Assembly: GCA_963715285.1 (NCBI GenBank)
Contig: CAVQRU010000022.1
Location: 1-64,000 of the forward strand
Length of the DNA stretch: 64,000 nucleotides
From: Sva-07 sp963715285
GTDB lineage: Bacteria > Actinomycetota > Acidimicrobiia > Acidimicrobiales > Ilumatobacteraceae
Direction of reading: 5' to 3'
The notes under the pieces were generated by a model. The model saw only the letters and a list, made by a program, of their open reading frames with translations. It made no database searches and was not told the DNA's origin. Shown here piece by piece: positions 51,255-60,024 of the stretch; positions within the stretch are counted from its first letter, which is position 1; the number at the start of each line of letters is the position of its first letter. Made by a program: the position numbers and the translations under genes.

Positions 51255-52175
51255 TCAGGCGACAGGGAGGCCGCGGCGCTTCGCCGCCCGGAGGACGGCG
51301 CCGGGTCGTGTCGGTGCGACGAGGAACGCCCGCAGGTGGATCGCGCGCCCATTCGGCTCCGCCGGGGTGAAGGCGAACACGGTGGTGACCGACTCCGTCG
51401 TCGCGACCTCGATCGCGTAGCCGCTCGCGGGCCCGGTGAGATCGGCGGCTTCGGTGTCCGCGGGAGCCAGCGCGAGGCGCTCGACCTGTGCCGTGCGCAG
51501 CGGCAACGTGTCGGCCAGGACCACCGGGTCGTGCAGCACGATGCCCGCCGGCACCAGCACGAACCACCGGCGCGACAGCCGGTGCCAGCGAGGTCCGAGG
51601 AACACGAGGCCGCCGACGGCGATCGCGACCACCAGGCCGCCGGCCACCCACTGCGCCGCGGCGACCAACAACGGACCAGCGACCACCGACGGAGCCCACA
51701 CCAGCCAGGTCACGACGGCTGCCGCCCCGGCGGCGACCGGAAGGCGGAGCGGGAACCGCTCCTCGTCGCCGTAGGCGGAGGCTTGGACGAACTGACGTCC
51801 GAACTCGGCCGAGGCGACCGCTCCTGCAGTGACCAGCGCGGGGACGCCGAGCAGGAGGAGGTCGATCGCCGGCGCACCGCCGAGGCCCGCTGCGACCGTC
51901 GCGACGAGCGAGATCGGCACTCCCACCCGAACGACGGTCAACGAGCGCACCGAGGCGATCGCCAAGCCGAGCGCGACGACCGCCCAGACCGCCCAGCCGC
52001 CGATCGCCGTCGTCCAGGCCACGGCGCTGCTGCGACCGTCGACGGCGGCCTCGATCGCTGAACCGCCGACGACCGCCACGGCGATCCACCCGATCCGGGC
52101 GGCCCACGGCATCACGAGGGCGAGCGCAGGCGAACGGTCGGTCTCCTCCGATCGTTGATCAGGTGTTGCGGACAT
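51255..52175 (-). CDS. Polytopic membrane protein of unknown function
   Basis: 306 residues, six hydrophobic segments in the first 190 residues, then a soluble C-terminal domain with RRWFVLVPAGIVLHDPVVLADTLPLRTAQVERLALA and AFTPAEPNGRAIHLRAFLVAPTRPGAVLRAAKRRGLPVA. Similar proteins of this layout occur beside mnmA/ligA in actinobacteria as hypothetical proteins, as far as I recall. Start ATG 52175 lacks a clear ribosome site. The 158 bases to the MetE-like gene show only its GGGGAGG ribosome site. Confidence 0.75.
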   Translation of the reverse strand: MSATPDQRSEETDRSPALALVMPWAARIGWIAVAVVGGSAIEAAVDGRSSAVAWTTAIGGWAVWAVVALGLAIASVRSLTVVRVGVPISLVATVAAGLGGAPAIDLLLLGVPALVTAGAVASAEFGRQFVQASAYGDEERFPLRLPVAAGAAAVVTWLVWAPSVVAGPLLVAAAQWVAGGLVVAIAVGGLVFLGPRWHRLSRRWFVLVPAGIVLHDPVVLADTLPLRTAQVERLALAPADTEAADLTGPASGYAIEVATTESVTTVFAFTPAEPNGRAIHLRAFLVAPTRPGAVLRAAKRRGLPVA

Positions 52176-52333
52176 CCGAACAGCGTGCCGCGAAACGGCA
52201 GCGAAGGCGACATGTGTCACTGACGTCGTTGTGGATTCGGCTCGCGCCGCTCCGTCGTGGAACGATGACGGAGACAGTTTCCGAGCCGTCGGAGATGACA
52301 GCGTCGTGACGACCACCGTGGGGAGGTGACGAG

Positions 52334-53392
52334 ATGGCAAGTGTTCCACCGCCGGTCTCGCTGCGTCGCGCCGGCCCCACACCGTTCGCCGACGGCGCCG
52401 TGGTCGGGTGCGGGAGCCTTCCTCACCGCGACCCCGAAGCGGCCGCGGCGTTCGCGATGAGCGAGTTCGACATCGCCACGATCCCGTCGCTCCCGCGCCG
52501 GTCCCTCGCCGAGACGATGCTCGGCCAAGCGACCGTGCAGATCCCTGGCCTGGCGATCGATGTCGACGGCATGCTCGAGATCGCGGATCGCAACGAGCCG
52601 GGAACCGCGCACGGCGACCTCGCGGTGCGCAGCCTCCTCGGCGACGACTCGTTCGCCGGGTTCCGATCGTTCCTCGACCTCGCCGCCAAAGTCCGGTTCG
52701 ACGGCGCCCCGGTCAAGTGGCAGTTCATCGGCCCGGTCACGCTCGGCGTCGCACTCGAGCGAGCCGGCCTCGATCGGGGTGCGGCGTTCGATCTGGCGAG
52801 CGCCTGTGTGCGATCGTCGCTGATCGAGCTGTCGGCGGCGGTCAGCGAGGTGCTCCCGCAGTCGCCGCAGATGGTCGTGCTCGACGAACCGTGGCTCACC
52901 GAGTTGATGGCGCCCGGCTTTCCGATCCCGCCTGACGAGGCGATCGATCGCATGTCGGCCGCGATGGCGGCCCTTCCGACCACCACGCTGAGCGGCGTGC
53001 ACTGCTGCGGCGCGTTCGACGTCGCCACGCTCCTCGCGTCGGGTCCCGGCGTGATCTCGTTGCCCGTGTCGCCGGACCTCGTCGACTGGGCGGGCTACAT
53101 CTGCCGCTTCATCGAGCAGGGTGGTGTGATCGCCTGGGGTGTGGTTCCCACCGATGGTCCCATCCCGTCGCTGCCCGACCGGTCGTGGCGAGACCTGAGC
53201 GACCTGTGGTGCGCGCTGGTGCAGCGCGGGTGCGACCCCGTCAGCCTTCGTACGCACAGCCTGGTGTCACCGCATTGCGGCCTCGGCTCGCATTCCGTGC
53301 TGCTCGCCCGTCGTATCGCCCGTCTCACCGCCGACGTCGGCAGGCGGGTCAAGGACCAGTCGTCGGCGACCCGGTTCGCACTGGGTGCGTGA
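52334..53392 (+). CDS. MetE-like zinc methyltransferase-fold protein
   Basis: 352 residues, corresponding only to the catalytic C-terminal barrel of cobalamin-independent methionine synthase. Preserved are VVGCGSLPHRDP, VLDEPWL, the His-x-Cys of GVHCCG and the Cys of VSPHCGLGSH. The position of the zinc-ligand Glu (MetE ITIETS) reads VISLPVS, so that ligand seems lost. Mycobacteria encode a similar protein next to ligA (Rv3015c by memory). It might use a corrinoid-protein methyl donor or another substrate. GGGGAGGTGACGAG precedes the ATG. Confidence 0.85.
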   Translation: MASVPPPVSLRRAGPTPFADGAVVGCGSLPHRDPEAAAAFAMSEFDIATIPSLPRRSLAETMLGQATVQIPGLAIDVDGMLEIADRNEPGTAHGDLAVRSLLGDDSFAGFRSFLDLAAKVRFDGAPVKWQFIGPVTLGVALERAGLDRGAAFDLASACVRSSLIELSAAVSEVLPQSPQMVVLDEPWLTELMAPGFPIPPDEAIDRMSAAMAALPTTTLSGVHCCGAFDVATLLASGPGVISLPVSPDLVDWAGYICRFIEQGGVIAWGVVPTDGPIPSLPDRSWRDLSDLWCALVQRGCDPVSLRTHSLVSPHCGLGSHSVLLARRIARLTADVGRRVKDQSSATRFALGA

Positions 53393-53426
53393 GCAGACCG
53401 GGCACGGTCGCACGGCTCGGAGGTCG

Positions 53427-53432
53427 TAGCCT
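53427..53432 (+). promoter_or_regulatory. -10 element TAGCCT of ligA
   Basis: TAGCCT, 9 nt, ATG 53442; leader of at most a few bases. Confidence 0.5.
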
Positions 53433-53441
53433 CGGCACACG

Positions 53442-55553
53442 ATGACGGCGAACGACCGAGGCTCCACCGACGGCACCAGCGACACCGCCGGCAGCGGAGC
53501 AGGCCTGGGCGCGGAGGGTCGAATCGAGGCGCTCCGCGCCGAGATCGCACATCACAACGAGCGGTACCACACGCTCGACGACCCCGAGATCAGCGACGCC
53601 GACTACGACGCGCTCGTCCGCGAGCTGCGCCAGTTGGAGGCCGATCATCCCGAGCTGGTCGAGGAGTCGTCACCGACACAGCTGGTCGGTGGCGCGATCA
53701 GTGCCACGTTCGCGCCGGTCACCCACCGCGTGCCGATGATGAGCCTCGACAACGCGATGGACGACGGCGAGCTGCGGGCGTGGGCGGATCGGGTGAGCAA
53801 GGGGCTCGACGGTGACGAGCCCACCTTCGTCTGCGAGCTCAAGTTCGACGGTCTGGCGATCAGCTTGCGCTACGAGGACGGTGCCTTCGTCCAGGCGGCG
53901 ACCCGTGGGGACGGGCGCGTCGGCGAGGACGTCACCGCCAACGTGGCGACGATCGGCGACATCCCCGATCATCTGGTCGACGGCCTCGACGGCGTGCCGT
54001 CGGTGTTCGAGGTGCGTGGCGAGGTGTACATGACACGATCGAGCTTCGAGCAGCTCAACGAGCGGGCCCTTGCGGCAGGTGAGAAGGCCTTCGTCAACCC
54101 CCGCAACTCCGCCGCCGGCAGCCTCCGCCAGAAGGACCCGGCGATCACTGCGAGCCGCAACCTGTCGTTCTGGGGCTACCAACTCGGCGAGGTGATCGGC
54201 GGTCCGGAGTTGACGAGCCACGTCGCCGCGCTCGCCTACGCCGCGTCGCTCGGCGTGCCGGTCAGCGACCAGGTCCGCACGTTCGGCACGATCGAGGAGG
54301 TGGTGGCCCACTGCGCGTACTGGCAGGAGCATCGGCACGACCTCGACTACGAGATCGACGGTGTGGTCGTGAAGGTCGACGACGCTGCCCAACGAGATCG
54401 GCTCGGGGTCACCTCGCGCGCCCCGCGGTGGGCGATCGCGTTCAAGTTCCCGCCGGAGGAACGCACGACGAAGTTGCTCGACATCATGGTGTCGGTGGGT
54501 CGAACCGGTCGGGCCACGCCGTTCGCGGTGCTCGATCCGGTGTTCGTCGGAGGTTCGACCGTGTCGATGGCGACGCTGCACAACCAGGACCAGGTGGCCC
54601 TCAAGGACGTGCGTCCGGGTGACACGGTGGTGGTGCGGAAGGCCGGTGACGTGATCCCCGAGGTGGTCGGCCCGGTGCTCTCGCTGCGTCCGGCCGACAG
54701 CACGCCCTGGGTGTTCCCGACGCGCTGTCCCCGTTGCGGCAACCCGCTCGTTCGCCCCGACGGCGAGTCGGACACACGGTGCGTGGCGCCGGACTGCCCC
54801 GCCCAACGGGACCAGAAGATCGCCTACTTCGCGACCCGCGGAGCGATGGACATCGAGGGCCTCGGCGAACAGATGGTCGCCAAGTTGACCGCCGCCGACC
54901 TCGTCCGCGATCCGGCCGACCTCTACGCGCTCACCGTCGACCAACTCGTCGAGCTCGACCGGGTCGGCCCGACCAGCGCGCAGAATCTCGTCGACGAGAT
55001 CGAGAAGTCGAAGCAGCGCCCACTCCCCAAGTTGTTGACGGCGCTCGGCATCCGACATCTCGGTCCCGCGGCATCGCTCGCGCTCACCAACGAGTTCCAC
55101 ACGCTCGACGCGATCATGTCGAAGTCGGTCGAGGAGCTCGCCGCCGTGGAGGGCGTCGGCGAGGTGATCGCCGGCACGATCGTGTCGTGGTTCGGCCAGG
55201 ACGCGAACCGGGCCTACATCGATCGTCTGCGCGACGCAGGGGTGTCGTTCGGCGATCCGGGGGCCGCCGAGGCGGCCTCCCAGGCTCGGGCGGCGACCCC
55301 GCAGACACTCGCGGGGCGGGCCGTGGTGGTCACCGGCACCCTGCCGAGCTACACCCGTGAGGGGGCCGAGCTCGCGATCACGTCGCGGGGAGGCAAGAGT
55401 CCCGGCAGCGTGAGCAAGAAGACGCTGGCGCTGGTCGTCGGGGACTCACCGGGGGCGAGCAAGTTGACGAAGGCGGAGTCGCTCGGGATCCCGATCCTCG
55501 ACGAGGCGGGCTTCGAGCGGCTGCTGGCGACCGGCGAACTCCCCGACGTCTGA
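53442..55553 (+). CDS. ligA: NAD-dependent DNA ligase LigA
   Basis: 703 residues. N-terminal Ia domain with YHTLDDPEISDADYDALVREL for NMN binding; adenylated Lys134 in CELKFDGLAI; Zn finger CPRCGNPL...CVAPDCPAQ; HhH repeats (MDIEGLGEQMVAKL, VEGVGEVIAGTI); C-terminal BRCT domain (GRAVVVTGTLPSYTREGAELAI). It seals nicks in replication and repair. An extra 25 residues rich in Gly/Ser/Thr precede the first helix. Confidence 0.97.
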   Translation: MTANDRGSTDGTSDTAGSGAGLGAEGRIEALRAEIAHHNERYHTLDDPEISDADYDALVRELRQLEADHPELVEESSPTQLVGGAISATFAPVTHRVPMMSLDNAMDDGELRAWADRVSKGLDGDEPTFVCELKFDGLAISLRYEDGAFVQAATRGDGRVGEDVTANVATIGDIPDHLVDGLDGVPSVFEVRGEVYMTRSSFEQLNERALAAGEKAFVNPRNSAAGSLRQKDPAITASRNLSFWGYQLGEVIGGPELTSHVAALAYAASLGVPVSDQVRTFGTIEEVVAHCAYWQEHRHDLDYEIDGVVVKVDDAAQRDRLGVTSRAPRWAIAFKFPPEERTTKLLDIMVSVGRTGRATPFAVLDPVFVGGSTVSMATLHNQDQVALKDVRPGDTVVVRKAGDVIPEVVGPVLSLRPADSTPWVFPTRCPRCGNPLVRPDGESDTRCVAPDCPAQRDQKIAYFATRGAMDIEGLGEQMVAKLTAADLVRDPADLYALTVDQLVELDRVGPTSAQNLVDEIEKSKQRPLPKLLTALGIRHLGPAASLALTNEFHTLDAIMSKSVEELAAVEGVGEVIAGTIVSWFGQDANRAYIDRLRDAGVSFGDPGAAEAASQARAATPQTLAGRAVVVTGTLPSYTREGAELAITSRGGKSPGSVSKKTLALVVGDSPGASKLTKAESLGIPILDEAGFERLLATGELPDV

Positions 55554-55590
55554 GCCGAACGGGCCGCTTCGACGCCGGATCGGGCTCAGA
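55549..55590. terminator. Stop-anchored hairpin between ligA and the next gene
   Basis: TCTGAGCC (55549-55556) pairs perfectly with GGCTCAGA (55583-55590); each arm contains one of the two convergent stop codons. Confidence 0.65.
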
Positions 55591-56203
55591 TGACCTCGAA
55601 CGTCCAGCTGTACTCCCTGGCCTGCTGCGGGCCGTCCTCGATCTTCCAGAACCGCACCGTCGCCTCGCGGGTGCCCTCCTCGAGCGATTCGATGAGCGCG
55701 CCGTCGACGGGCTGGAAGGAGATCACGGCGTTGCCGGGATCGAACACGGCGGTGGTGGGCAGGTCGATCTGTTGGCCCGGCTCCGCCTGCACCGCCGGGT
55801 CGACGTCGGACTGCCCGATCACGGTGGTCGGGAGTTCGATGCCGTCGATGATCAGGACGGCTTCGTAGCCGGACTGGAGATCGACGACGATGCGTTCCTG
55901 TTGCAGCACCTGGATCGCGTTCTCGACGGGTTGCACCGACTCGATCGCCTCCGGACGGTCGATGCCGTCGTCGCCGGTCAAGGCGGTGGTGAACCCGTAG
56001 ACGATGAGGAGCAGGCCGGCGGCGATCACCATGCTGGCGATGAACAACCCGCGGTCGAACGATCGTTTCCGCCGGGGCGCAACGGCTGCATCGCCCGTCG
56101 GGTCGAGGGCTGCGTCGTCGGCGACGACGTCGGTGGCGTCGGCGCGGAGCGCTTGGCCGGTGTCGGTGCCGTCGTCCACGGCGATGTCTGGGTGATCGCT
56201 CAC
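55586..56203 (-). CDS. Single-pass membrane protein of unknown function
   Basis: 205 residues. An acidic cytoplasmic N-terminus with APRRKRSFDR just before one TM helix (about 53-75), then a 130-residue outside domain of probable beta strands: IQVLQQERIVVDLQSGYEAVLIIDGIELP and VISFQPVDGALIESLEEGTREATVRFWKI. No family recognised. It is divergent from the PASTA pseudokinase, 56 bases apart, so the two may act together at the envelope. GTG 56203 was chosen (CATCAT plus 6 nt); GTG 56227 is an alternative. Confidence 0.7.
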   Translation of the reverse strand: MSDHPDIAVDDGTDTGQALRADATDVVADDAALDPTGDAAVAPRRKRSFDRGLFIASMVIAAGLLLIVYGFTTALTGDDGIDRPEAIESVQPVENAIQVLQQERIVVDLQSGYEAVLIIDGIELPTTVIGQSDVDPAVQAEPGQQIDLPTTAVFDPGNAVISFQPVDGALIESLEEGTREATVRFWKIEDGPQQAREYSWTFEVI

Positions 56204-56244
56204 ACCTCCATGATGCCTGGCACCCACGCAAGATGCTCAGGCGG

Positions 56245-56250
56245 TAGCGT
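56245..56250 (+). promoter_or_regulatory. -10 element TAGCGT of the PASTA pseudokinase gene
   Basis: TAGCGT, 9 nt, GTG 56260. Confidence 0.5.
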
Positions 56251-56259
56251 TTCGGGGCT

Positions 56260-58563
56260 GTGGAGAACGACACACCAGGGGCCGCGGGCACCACCAACGA
56301 GCGTCTCGAGGGGCGTCTGCTCGCCGGGCGCTACCGGCTGGAGAACATCGTGTCGTGGGGGGCCAACACGATCATCGCCGAGGCGATCGACGTCGACGCC
56401 GACTCGCCCGTCACCGTCAAGATCGTTCGCCCGGAACTCGCGGCGCAGCCGTCGTTCCGCGACGCGTTCTCCCGTCAGGTCGCCGTCGCACGGTCGCTGT
56501 CGCACCCCAACATCGCGAGCGTGCTCGACTCGGGCGAGTTCGAGATCGCGGGCGAGACCACGTTGTTCTGGGTCGTTGAATACCTCGGTGGCGGCAGCCT
56601 GCGCGACCTGTACGACCGGGGTCGGCTCCTGGAGCCGTCGCAGGCGCTCGTCGTCGGCCTCGAGGCCGCCCGGGCGCTCGAGGTCGCACACGCCCGTGGC
56701 GTGGTACACACGGAGCTCACGCCGTCGAAGCTGGTGTTCGGTGAGGATGCCCGCATCCGGATCGTCGACTTCGCGATGGCGGAGTTGATGGGCGCCGAGG
56801 CATGGACCGAGCCGGCCACCGTCGCCACCCACGTCGCCCGGTACGCCTCGCCGGAGCAGGCCCTGGGGCTCGAGGTCGACGCGAAGACCGACGTGTACGC
56901 GCTGTCGCTGTGCCTGATCGAGGGCATCACGGGCAAGGTGCCGTTCGCCGGCGACTCCACGGTGTCCACACTCGCGGCCCGGGTGGGAAAGCTGATGCCG
57001 GTCACCGCCGACATGGGTTCGCTGGCTGCCGTGCTCGAGCGAGCGGGACGCCCGGAGGCGGAGGACCGGTGGACCGCTGCCGAGTTCGGCAATGCGTTGG
57101 TGCAGGCCGCCGGCAAGCTGCCTCGCCCCGATCCGATCCCGATCATGGCGTCGACGCTCTTCGGCACGTCGATGGTGCAACGCCGCGCCGACGAGGCAGC
57201 CGCTGACGCCCGGGTCCCAACGGCGGACGCGGAGATCGAGGTCGAGGACGACGTCGCGGACGAGGTCGCGGTCGCGGATGAGGTCGCGGTCACGGATGAG
57301 GTCGACGAGGTCGACGTCGAGGACGCACCGCCGTCCCCGGCGGTCGACGACCTCACGTCGGACGAGACGCCCGGGACCGGCCCGGTCGACGCCGCGGCGC
57401 CGCTGATCCTGCTCACCGACATCGCAGATCCGCCCACGGGCGCCGTGCAGGTCGCCGACGGTGTCGGCCCCACCGCAGAACCGGAGAAGACCGCGCAGCT
57501 TCCTGCTGCCGCTGCGGCGGCCGCCGCTGCCGCAACGGCCACGGGAGGCTCGCCGACCAGCCCCGGAACCGGCGCCGACACGACGAAGCTCGCCGTCGTC
57601 GACGGCACACCCTCGGGAACGCTCTACGACGTGGACCGCGAGTCGCGACCGTGGGCCAAGTACATCGGCATCACGCTGCTCGTCCTGGTCGGCGTCGCAG
57701 CACTGGGAGCTGCCGCGTTCTTCCTGCTCCGCACGAAGTCGTACGAGGTGCCCGACCTCGTCGGCGTCGACGAAGCGGTCGCGATCAACGAGGTGTCCGG
57801 CAACGAGTGGGTGATCGAGACCGAGCGCGAGCGCAGCGACGAGGTTCCCGAGGTGGATCACGTCGTCCGAACCATCCCGGCGGCCGGTGAGATGCTCGAC
57901 GAAGGCGAGACCCTCGTGCTGGTGGTCAGCGATGGCCCCGAGCTGCGGGCCATCCCCGAACTCGCGGGCATGACGCTCGTCGACGCGCAGACGGCGTTGG
58001 CCGAATTGAACCTGCAGTCGGTCGAGGGACCACCGGAGTACTCCGAGACGGTCCCGGCCGGCTCGGTGATCCGCTGGCAGGTGCAGGACGACGCATCGCT
58101 GGTCGCCGGTGCACAGGTGCTCCCGGGGACCACGATCGTGCTGACCGCCTCGCTCGGGCCGGAGCCTCGCCCCGCCCCGGACCTCACGAACCAGACGCTC
58201 GAGGAGGCAACCGCGACGCTCGCCGGGCTGCAGCTCGCGATCGCTCAAGGCGAGGACGAGTTCAGCAACGACATCGAGATCGGCCGCGTGGTCAGCCAAG
58301 ATCCACCGCCCACGACCCCGGTGGCTCGCGATGCCGCGGTGACCGTGCGCCTGTCGAAGGGCCCCGACCTCGTGCCGTTCCCCGATCTGAGCGGTCAGAC
58401 CTACCCGCAGGCGCAGCAGACGCTCGCCGATGCCGGCTACACGGTGAACAGCCTGCTCGGCACCACCGAGGGCACGTTCGTGTCCGCGTCGGTCGACGGC
58501 GACGAGGTGCAACCCGGAGCGACGTTCCCGCGCGGTACGGGCGTCGATCTCGTCTTCCTCTGA
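56260..58563 (+). CDS. PASTA-domain Ser/Thr protein kinase homologue, predicted pseudokinase
   Basis: 767 residues: kinase-like domain (about 18-290), acidic Glu/Val/Asp linker, Ala-rich stretch, TM helix (468-490), and four PASTA repeats (about 495-560, 562-635, 638-703, 705-767), the PknB/StkP layout. Catalytic residues are mostly lost. The Gly loop reads NIVSWGANTII (one Gly only), the alpha-C Glu is Gln73, HRD is His150-Thr-Glu, the catalytic-loop Lys and Asn are Thr154 and Lys157, and DFG is Asp170-Phe-Ala. Lys54 and SPEQ remain. It probably binds peptidoglycan or lipid II outside and signals by docking rather than phosphotransfer. GTG start. Confidence 0.9.
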   Translation: MENDTPGAAGTTNERLEGRLLAGRYRLENIVSWGANTIIAEAIDVDADSPVTVKIVRPELAAQPSFRDAFSRQVAVARSLSHPNIASVLDSGEFEIAGETTLFWVVEYLGGGSLRDLYDRGRLLEPSQALVVGLEAARALEVAHARGVVHTELTPSKLVFGEDARIRIVDFAMAELMGAEAWTEPATVATHVARYASPEQALGLEVDAKTDVYALSLCLIEGITGKVPFAGDSTVSTLAARVGKLMPVTADMGSLAAVLERAGRPEAEDRWTAAEFGNALVQAAGKLPRPDPIPIMASTLFGTSMVQRRADEAAADARVPTADAEIEVEDDVADEVAVADEVAVTDEVDEVDVEDAPPSPAVDDLTSDETPGTGPVDAAAPLILLTDIADPPTGAVQVADGVGPTAEPEKTAQLPAAAAAAAAAATATGGSPTSPGTGADTTKLAVVDGTPSGTLYDVDRESRPWAKYIGITLLVLVGVAALGAAAFFLLRTKSYEVPDLVGVDEAVAINEVSGNEWVIETERERSDEVPEVDHVVRTIPAAGEMLDEGETLVLVVSDGPELRAIPELAGMTLVDAQTALAELNLQSVEGPPEYSETVPAGSVIRWQVQDDASLVAGAQVLPGTTIVLTASLGPEPRPAPDLTNQTLEEATATLAGLQLAIAQGEDEFSNDIEIGRVVSQDPPPTTPVARDAAVTVRLSKGPDLVPFPDLSGQTYPQAQQTLADAGYTVNSLLGTTEGTFVSASVDGDEVQPGATFPRGTGVDLVFL

Positions 58564-58727
58564 TCCCTGCGGCTCGGAGCATCGTGCGACGCGTGGGCCG
58601 CGCCGCGGGTCGTGGGGCCCTGCAACCTCGCCGATCGGTGGAAATCGACTCCAGCCGGGACGGATCGCTACGGTTCCGAGACTGAGCACGGCACCTCCGT
58701 CGTGCGCTCGGTCGACAAGGAGCCCCA

Positions 58728-59606
58728 ATGACCTCGCTCGATGGACGAGTTGCGATCATCACCGGAGCCGGGCGCGGCATCGGCCGCGAGCACGCCTTGC
58801 TGTTCGCGAGCGAGGGCGCCAAGGTGGTCGTCAACGACCTGGGCGGAGCCAACGACGGGGAGGGCAGCGACCAGACGCCGGCCGAGGAGGTCGCTGCCGA
58901 GATCAGGGCGCAGGGCGGTGAGGCGATCGCGAACGCCGACAACGTGGCCGACTGGGAAGGCGCCCAGCACCTGGTGAACTCGGCGATCGAGGCGTTCGGC
59001 GATCTCCACGTGCTCGTCAACAACGCCGGCATCCTGCGCGACCGTGTCATCGTCAACATGACCGAAGCCGAGTGGGACGCGGTGATCGCGGTCCACCTCA
59101 AGGGTCACTTCGCCCCGACCCGCTGGGCCGCCGCCTACTGGCGCGAGGAGCACAAGGCCGGTCGTGGCAAGCGCCGCAACCTCGTTCACACCTCGAGCAC
59201 GTCCGGGCTGTTCTCGAATCCCGGTCAGGCGAACTACGGCGCCGCCAAGTCGGGCATCGCGACGTTCAGCCAGATCGCGGCGAAGGAGCTCTCGCGCTAC
59301 GACGTGGTCAGCAACTGCATCGCCCCCGGCGCGCGCACGCGTCTGACGCTCGCCACGCCGGGGCTCGAGGAGATCATGACGCCGAAGGACGGCGCCTTCG
59401 ACGAATGGGACCCCGCCAACATCTCGCCACTCGTCGCCTACCTCAGCACCGAGGGGTGCCGGTTCTCGGGTGAGACGTTCTTCGCGCAGGGAGGCGTGGT
59501 GAAGCGTGTCCGCTCGTGGGAGATGGGTGACACCGTCGAACAGCCGGCCAAGTGGAGTGTCGCCGAACTCGCCGAGGCGCTCGCGCCGCTCGCCGATCCT
59601 GCCTGA
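58728..59606 (+). CDS. SDR-family dehydrogenase (multifunctional beta-oxidation/HSD17B4-like)
   Basis: 292 residues. ITGAGRGIGREHALLFASEGAKVVVNDLGG with an Asp/Asn pattern typical of the MFE-2 dehydrogenase group, NNAGILRD, catalytic Ser in HTSSTSGLF, Tyr-Lys in NYGAAKSGI. It probably oxidises a 3-hydroxyacyl-CoA or steroid with NAD. AAGGAGCCCCA precedes the ATG. The neighbouring SCP2 gene converges and MFE-2 proteins often carry SCP2 domains, which is suggestive only. Confidence 0.9.
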   Translation: MTSLDGRVAIITGAGRGIGREHALLFASEGAKVVVNDLGGANDGEGSDQTPAEEVAAEIRAQGGEAIANADNVADWEGAQHLVNSAIEAFGDLHVLVNNAGILRDRVIVNMTEAEWDAVIAVHLKGHFAPTRWAAAYWREEHKAGRGKRRNLVHTSSTSGLFSNPGQANYGAAKSGIATFSQIAAKELSRYDVVSNCIAPGARTRLTLATPGLEEIMTPKDGAFDEWDPANISPLVAYLSTEGCRFSGETFFAQGGVVKRVRSWEMGDTVEQPAKWSVAELAEALAPLADPA

Positions 59607-59618
59607 GGTCCGCTCAGG
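59602..59618. terminator. Stop-anchored hairpin, CCTGAG / CTCAGG
   Basis: Six-base arms (59602-59607, 59613-59618) with a 5-base loop contain both convergent stop codons. Confidence 0.5.
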
Positions 59619-60024
59619 GGGCGGTGATCGCCTTGATCTCGTCGGCGATCGTGTCGGTGAACTCGTTGGAGGGGATGGCGGTCTGCATCGCCATCATCTT
59701 CATCATGTCGCCCTGCACCTTGATCTTGCCCGACATGAACGCCTGCATGGCGATCGCCTGATCCTGGTCGACGAACATCGCTTTGGCGGTGGCGTAGTCG
59801 GTGGTGACGGTGGCGTCGGCGTCGTCCAGCTCGCCGAGTTCCATCTTCAGATGTCCCGACGACGTGTCGAGGTAGCTCTTGACCTCGCCGTCGCCGAACG
59901 GGACGTCGGTGATCACCTGGTTGATCTTGATGACGGTGGTGACCGGCGGCACCTGGTCGGCGTACTTCTCGCGGATGCCGTGCGCGGCTTCCATCCACTC
60001 TTCTGACAGGAACGGGTGCGTCAT
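59614..60024 (-). CDS. SCP2 sterol-carrier-like protein
   Basis: 136 residues. The SCP2 fold is visible in SYLDTSSGHLKMELGELDDADATVTTDYATAKAMF and the C-terminal MSGKIKVQGDMMKMMAMQT, the hallmark GKIKVxGD. It binds lipids or acyl-CoA in the cytoplasm. Its ATG overlaps the MenC-family stop (ATGA), so it is the third gene of the GNAT-OSBS/NSAR-SCP2 operon. Confidence 0.9.
   Translation of the reverse strand: MTHPFLSEEWMEAAHGIREKYADQVPPVTTVIKINQVITDVPFGDGEVKSYLDTSSGHLKMELGELDDADATVTTDYATAKAMFVDQDQAIAMQAFMSGKIKVQGDMMKMMAMQTAIPSNEFTDTIADEIKAITAP

Noticed and set aside
52176..52333. Possible riboswitch before the MetE-like gene
   Set aside because: I looked for SAM- and B12-type conserved elements and found none that I could defend.
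53670..55100. 476-codon minus-strand frame opposite ligA
   Set aside because: Shadow of ligA with no recognisable motif.
56200..58728. 842-codon minus-strand frame opposite the PASTA protein
   Set aside because: Arg/His/Val/Gly-rich shadow; the plus strand encodes recognisable kinase-like and PASTA domains.
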